The translations under genes and the position numbers were made by a program. A stretch of 58,477 nt of DNA, from assembly GCA_902826215.1 (NCBI GenBank), contig CADEDY010000025.1, positions 1 to 58,477 on the forward strand. Direction: 5' to 3'. Under the pieces are notes generated by a model. It saw only the letters and a list, made by a program, of their open reading frames with translations. It was not told the origin of the DNA and made no database searches. The stretch's first letter is position 1, and every line of letters starts with the position of its first letter. Source of the stretch: an uncultured Bacteroidota bacterium. Lineage in GTDB: Bacteria > Bacteroidota > Bacteroidia > Flavobacteriales_F > PHOS-HE28. Of this stretch, positions 56,947-58,477 are shown piece by piece.

Positions 56947-58326
56947 ATGTGTCGCATTCCACATATCACCCCAGCGCTCTTCGCTCTGCTCCTGTTCGCA
57001 GGTTGCAGTGGCTCGAAGTCGTACTCCAAGAAAGGGGAGAAGCTGGATGAAGCTGGCTTGTATGCCGAGGCTGCGGACATGTTCCTGCAATCCGCCATTC
57101 GCAATCCGAAGAACATAGACGCCAAGATCGGGCTGAAGAAGACCGGCCAGCAGTTGTTGAACGAGAAGTTGAGCACCTTCTTCAAGAACGTGGCGATGGA
57201 CGGGTCGAAAGCGGAAGCCGTACAGACCTACCTTGATGCGGAGAGCTACCGTGATCGTGTGAGCCGGGCCGGTGTCGCTTTGGAGATCCCGGATAGCTAC
57301 AAGGCTGATTTCGAAAAGGTGAAGGGTGAGCACTTGGTGGAACTCTACAACGAGGGTCAAGGGCTCTTCGAACGCGAGGAGTTCTCTGCTGCCGAGAAGG
57401 TCTTTGCGCGCATCGCGAAACTCGAGCCCAATTACAAGGATGCGAGCAGCCTCCAGAATGTCGCCTATGTGGAGCCTTTGTATCGCTTGGCCAGTGCCGA
57501 TCTCGCTTCGGGGAACTATCGGAAGGCCCACGCACAGTTCACCAAGGTGATCGACAAGAATAGTTCCTACAAGGATGCTACGACGTTGAGGCAGGAGTGT
57601 TTGACCAAGGGACAGTTCACCGTGGCCGTGCTTCCTTTCACCGCCGCCGACAACAGTTCCTCGATGGCAGCCAAGGTCCAAGCCCATGCGATGACCGCGC
57701 TCACGAGCACGAACGACCCGTTCCTCAAGGTGGTGGACCGGGAGAATATCGAACGGATACTCGAGGAACAACGGCTGGGGCTCAGCGGTGTGGTGGACGA
57801 ACAGACCGCGGTTCGGGTAGGAAACCTGATGGGAGCGCAAGCTGTGCTGATGGGCACTGTTGTGGACTACCGCGAAGTGCCCGGCCAAATGCGCCGAAGC
57901 ACCAAGGATGGCTTCGAGTCCTATCGCGTCCAACAAGTGAACAAGGAAACAGGAGAGAAGTACTTCATCACCCGCTACAAGCCCGTGCGATACAGCGAGT
58001 TCTATCAGGAGAACAAAGTAGTGCTTTCGTTCAACTACCGCTTGGTTTCCTTGGAAACAGGAGAGGTATTGGTGAGTAAAGTGGCTGAAAAGGAGGTGAC
58101 CGATCACGTGTATTACGCGACCTACGACGGCAATCGTGAGGCCTTGTTGCCAATGCGCAACGGAGTCGCCGACCTGAGCAACAACGGTCGCCAACAGATG
58201 ATGGGGCTACTGAATGCGCCGCGGGAGGTGAAACCTGTTGCCACCTTGATGAGCGATGCGCTTCGATCATCCACATCGAGCATGGCCTCGGACATCCAGA
58301 CGATCCTTGCGCAAAAGCTACCATGA
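56947..58326 (+). CDS. TPR and CsgG-like lipoprotein
   Basis: A 459-residue protein with a lipoprotein signal (ALLLFAGCSGSKSY). Residues 25-205 contain TPR-like repeats (LDEAGLYAEAADMFLQSAIRNPKN; REEFSAAEKVFARIAKLEPNYKD; SGNYRKAHAQFTKVIDKNSSY). The second half (about 215-459) resembles CsgG/LpoB: FTVAVLPFTAADNSS, FLKVVDRENIERILEEQRLGLSGVVDEQTAVRVGNLMGAQAVLMGTVVDY. CsgG itself forms a secretion channel for curli, and relatives act as outer-membrane assembly factors. It overlaps the next lipoprotein gene by four bases (ATGA). Confidence 0.85.
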   Translation: MCRIPHITPALFALLLFAGCSGSKSYSKKGEKLDEAGLYAEAADMFLQSAIRNPKNIDAKIGLKKTGQQLLNEKLSTFFKNVAMDGSKAEAVQTYLDAESYRDRVSRAGVALEIPDSYKADFEKVKGEHLVELYNEGQGLFEREEFSAAEKVFARIAKLEPNYKDASSLQNVAYVEPLYRLASADLASGNYRKAHAQFTKVIDKNSSYKDATTLRQECLTKGQFTVAVLPFTAADNSSSMAAKVQAHAMTALTSTNDPFLKVVDRENIERILEEQRLGLSGVVDEQTAVRVGNLMGAQAVLMGTVVDYREVPGQMRRSTKDGFESYRVQQVNKETGEKYFITRYKPVRYSEFYQENKVVLSFNYRLVSLETGEVLVSKVAEKEVTDHVYYATYDGNREALLPMRNGVADLSNNGRQQMMGLLNAPREVKPVATLMSDALRSSTSSMASDIQTILAQKLP

Positions 58327-58477
58327 GGTACTTTGCTCTGACACTGGTCCTGATCCTTGCGGGATGTAAAGGCGGGAAGGATGCTGTGCAAACCTCGGTG
58401 CCGAGCGAGACGGTTGTGCAGCGTCCCGGCTGGGTCGGTGCTCGACCGCTAAGCAACGGCTACTACGTGGGTATTGG
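58323..58477 (+). CDS. LPP20-like lipoprotein, N-terminal part only
   Basis: The frame runs from ATG 58323 to the window edge (51 complete codons). It begins MRYFALTLVLILAGCKGGKD, a lipoprotein signal with Cys15, and continues RPGWVGARPLSNGYYVGI, the start typical of LPP20-like domains (P-x-W-V...G-I-G). LPP20-like and CsgG/LpoB-like proteins often occur together in Bacteroidota. The rest lies outside the window, so this call is tentative. Confidence 0.6.
   Translation, partial: MRYFALTLVLILAGCKGGKDAVQTSVPSETVVQRPGWVGARPLSNGYYVGI

Noticed and set aside
56839..58194. Open frame of 451 codons on minus opposite the CsgG-like gene
   Set aside because: Its residues follow the codon bias of the sense strand; the sense protein has a signal peptide, TPRs and a CsgG-like domain.

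Overview
The window looks like chromosome from a member of the Bacteroidota, most probably Flavobacteriales with a fairly GC-rich genome. The evidence is a subtilase with a type IX secretion (T9SS) C-terminal sorting domain, OmpA/TSP3 and PD40/TPR envelope proteins, DUF4476 and DUF2141 proteins, promoters of the Bacteroidota form TAnnTTTG, and few Shine-Dalgarno sites. Genes are dense, about 54 CDS including one cut at each edge. No tRNA, rRNA, CRISPR array, transposase or phage gene was seen.

Layout. 1-5.2 kb: a minus-strand block with a partial haloperoxidase-like gene, an acetyltransferase, hydroxyacyl-CoA dehydrogenase, a polyprenyl sugar-phosphate transferase with a lipoprotein, and a Gfo/Idh/MocA oxidoreductase. 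5.2-9 kb: pcm, an outer-membrane barrel protein and an OmpA protein, separated by two strong terminators and an empty 465-base stretch. 9-18.8 kb: NAD(P)HX repair (nnr), tsaC and transaldolase on minus, then a plus run MORN protein-mnmA-lipoprotein-subtilase-aat-DUF2141, then a PIG-V-like mannosyltransferase. 18.9-21.5 kb: a Kdo block of kdsA, a transaldolase fused to two CBS domains, and a KdsC-like phosphatase. 21.5-29.2 kb: FAH-family hydrolase, DEDDh exonuclease, a PorE-like TPR/PD40 protein, an E2 acyltransferase, a GT2 fusion protein and recR. 29.3-39.3 kb: glycan genes (GT39-like, GT2, DUF6056, GT4, epimerase) with two L,D-transpeptidases and a small secreted-protein gene bounded by 28-base inverted repeats. 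39.3-40.2 kb: an ECF sigma factor with a tiny zinc anti-sigma factor. 40.3-46.2 kb: a four-gene operon of a LysM/pseudo-transglycosylase, two SGNH hydrolases and an MBOAT acyltransferase, likely for O-acetylation of an envelope glycan. 46.5-58.5 kb: DsbA-like protein, agmatinase-type ureohydrolase, PadR-PspC operon with a clear operator, a GT39-like protein, ettA, saccharopine dehydrogenase family, DUF4476, and a CsgG-like/LPP20-like lipoprotein pair.

Most genes serve envelope building: Kdo/LPS, polysaccharide export and polymerisation, peptidoglycan cross-linking and acetylation, and outer-membrane lipoproteins. The most unusual item is the transaldolase-CBS fusion. Its CBS pair resembles that of KdsD (arabinose-5-phosphate isomerase), it sits between kdsA and a KdsC-like gene where kdsD would be expected, and it has lost several canonical transaldolase active-site residues. 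It is a candidate for a non-orthologous or regulatory enzyme in Kdo precursor supply. Other leads are the LysM protein that lacks the catalytic glutamate of lytic transglycosylases, the PadR operator over the -33 box, and a set of promoters placed so close to start codons that leaderless transcripts are likely.
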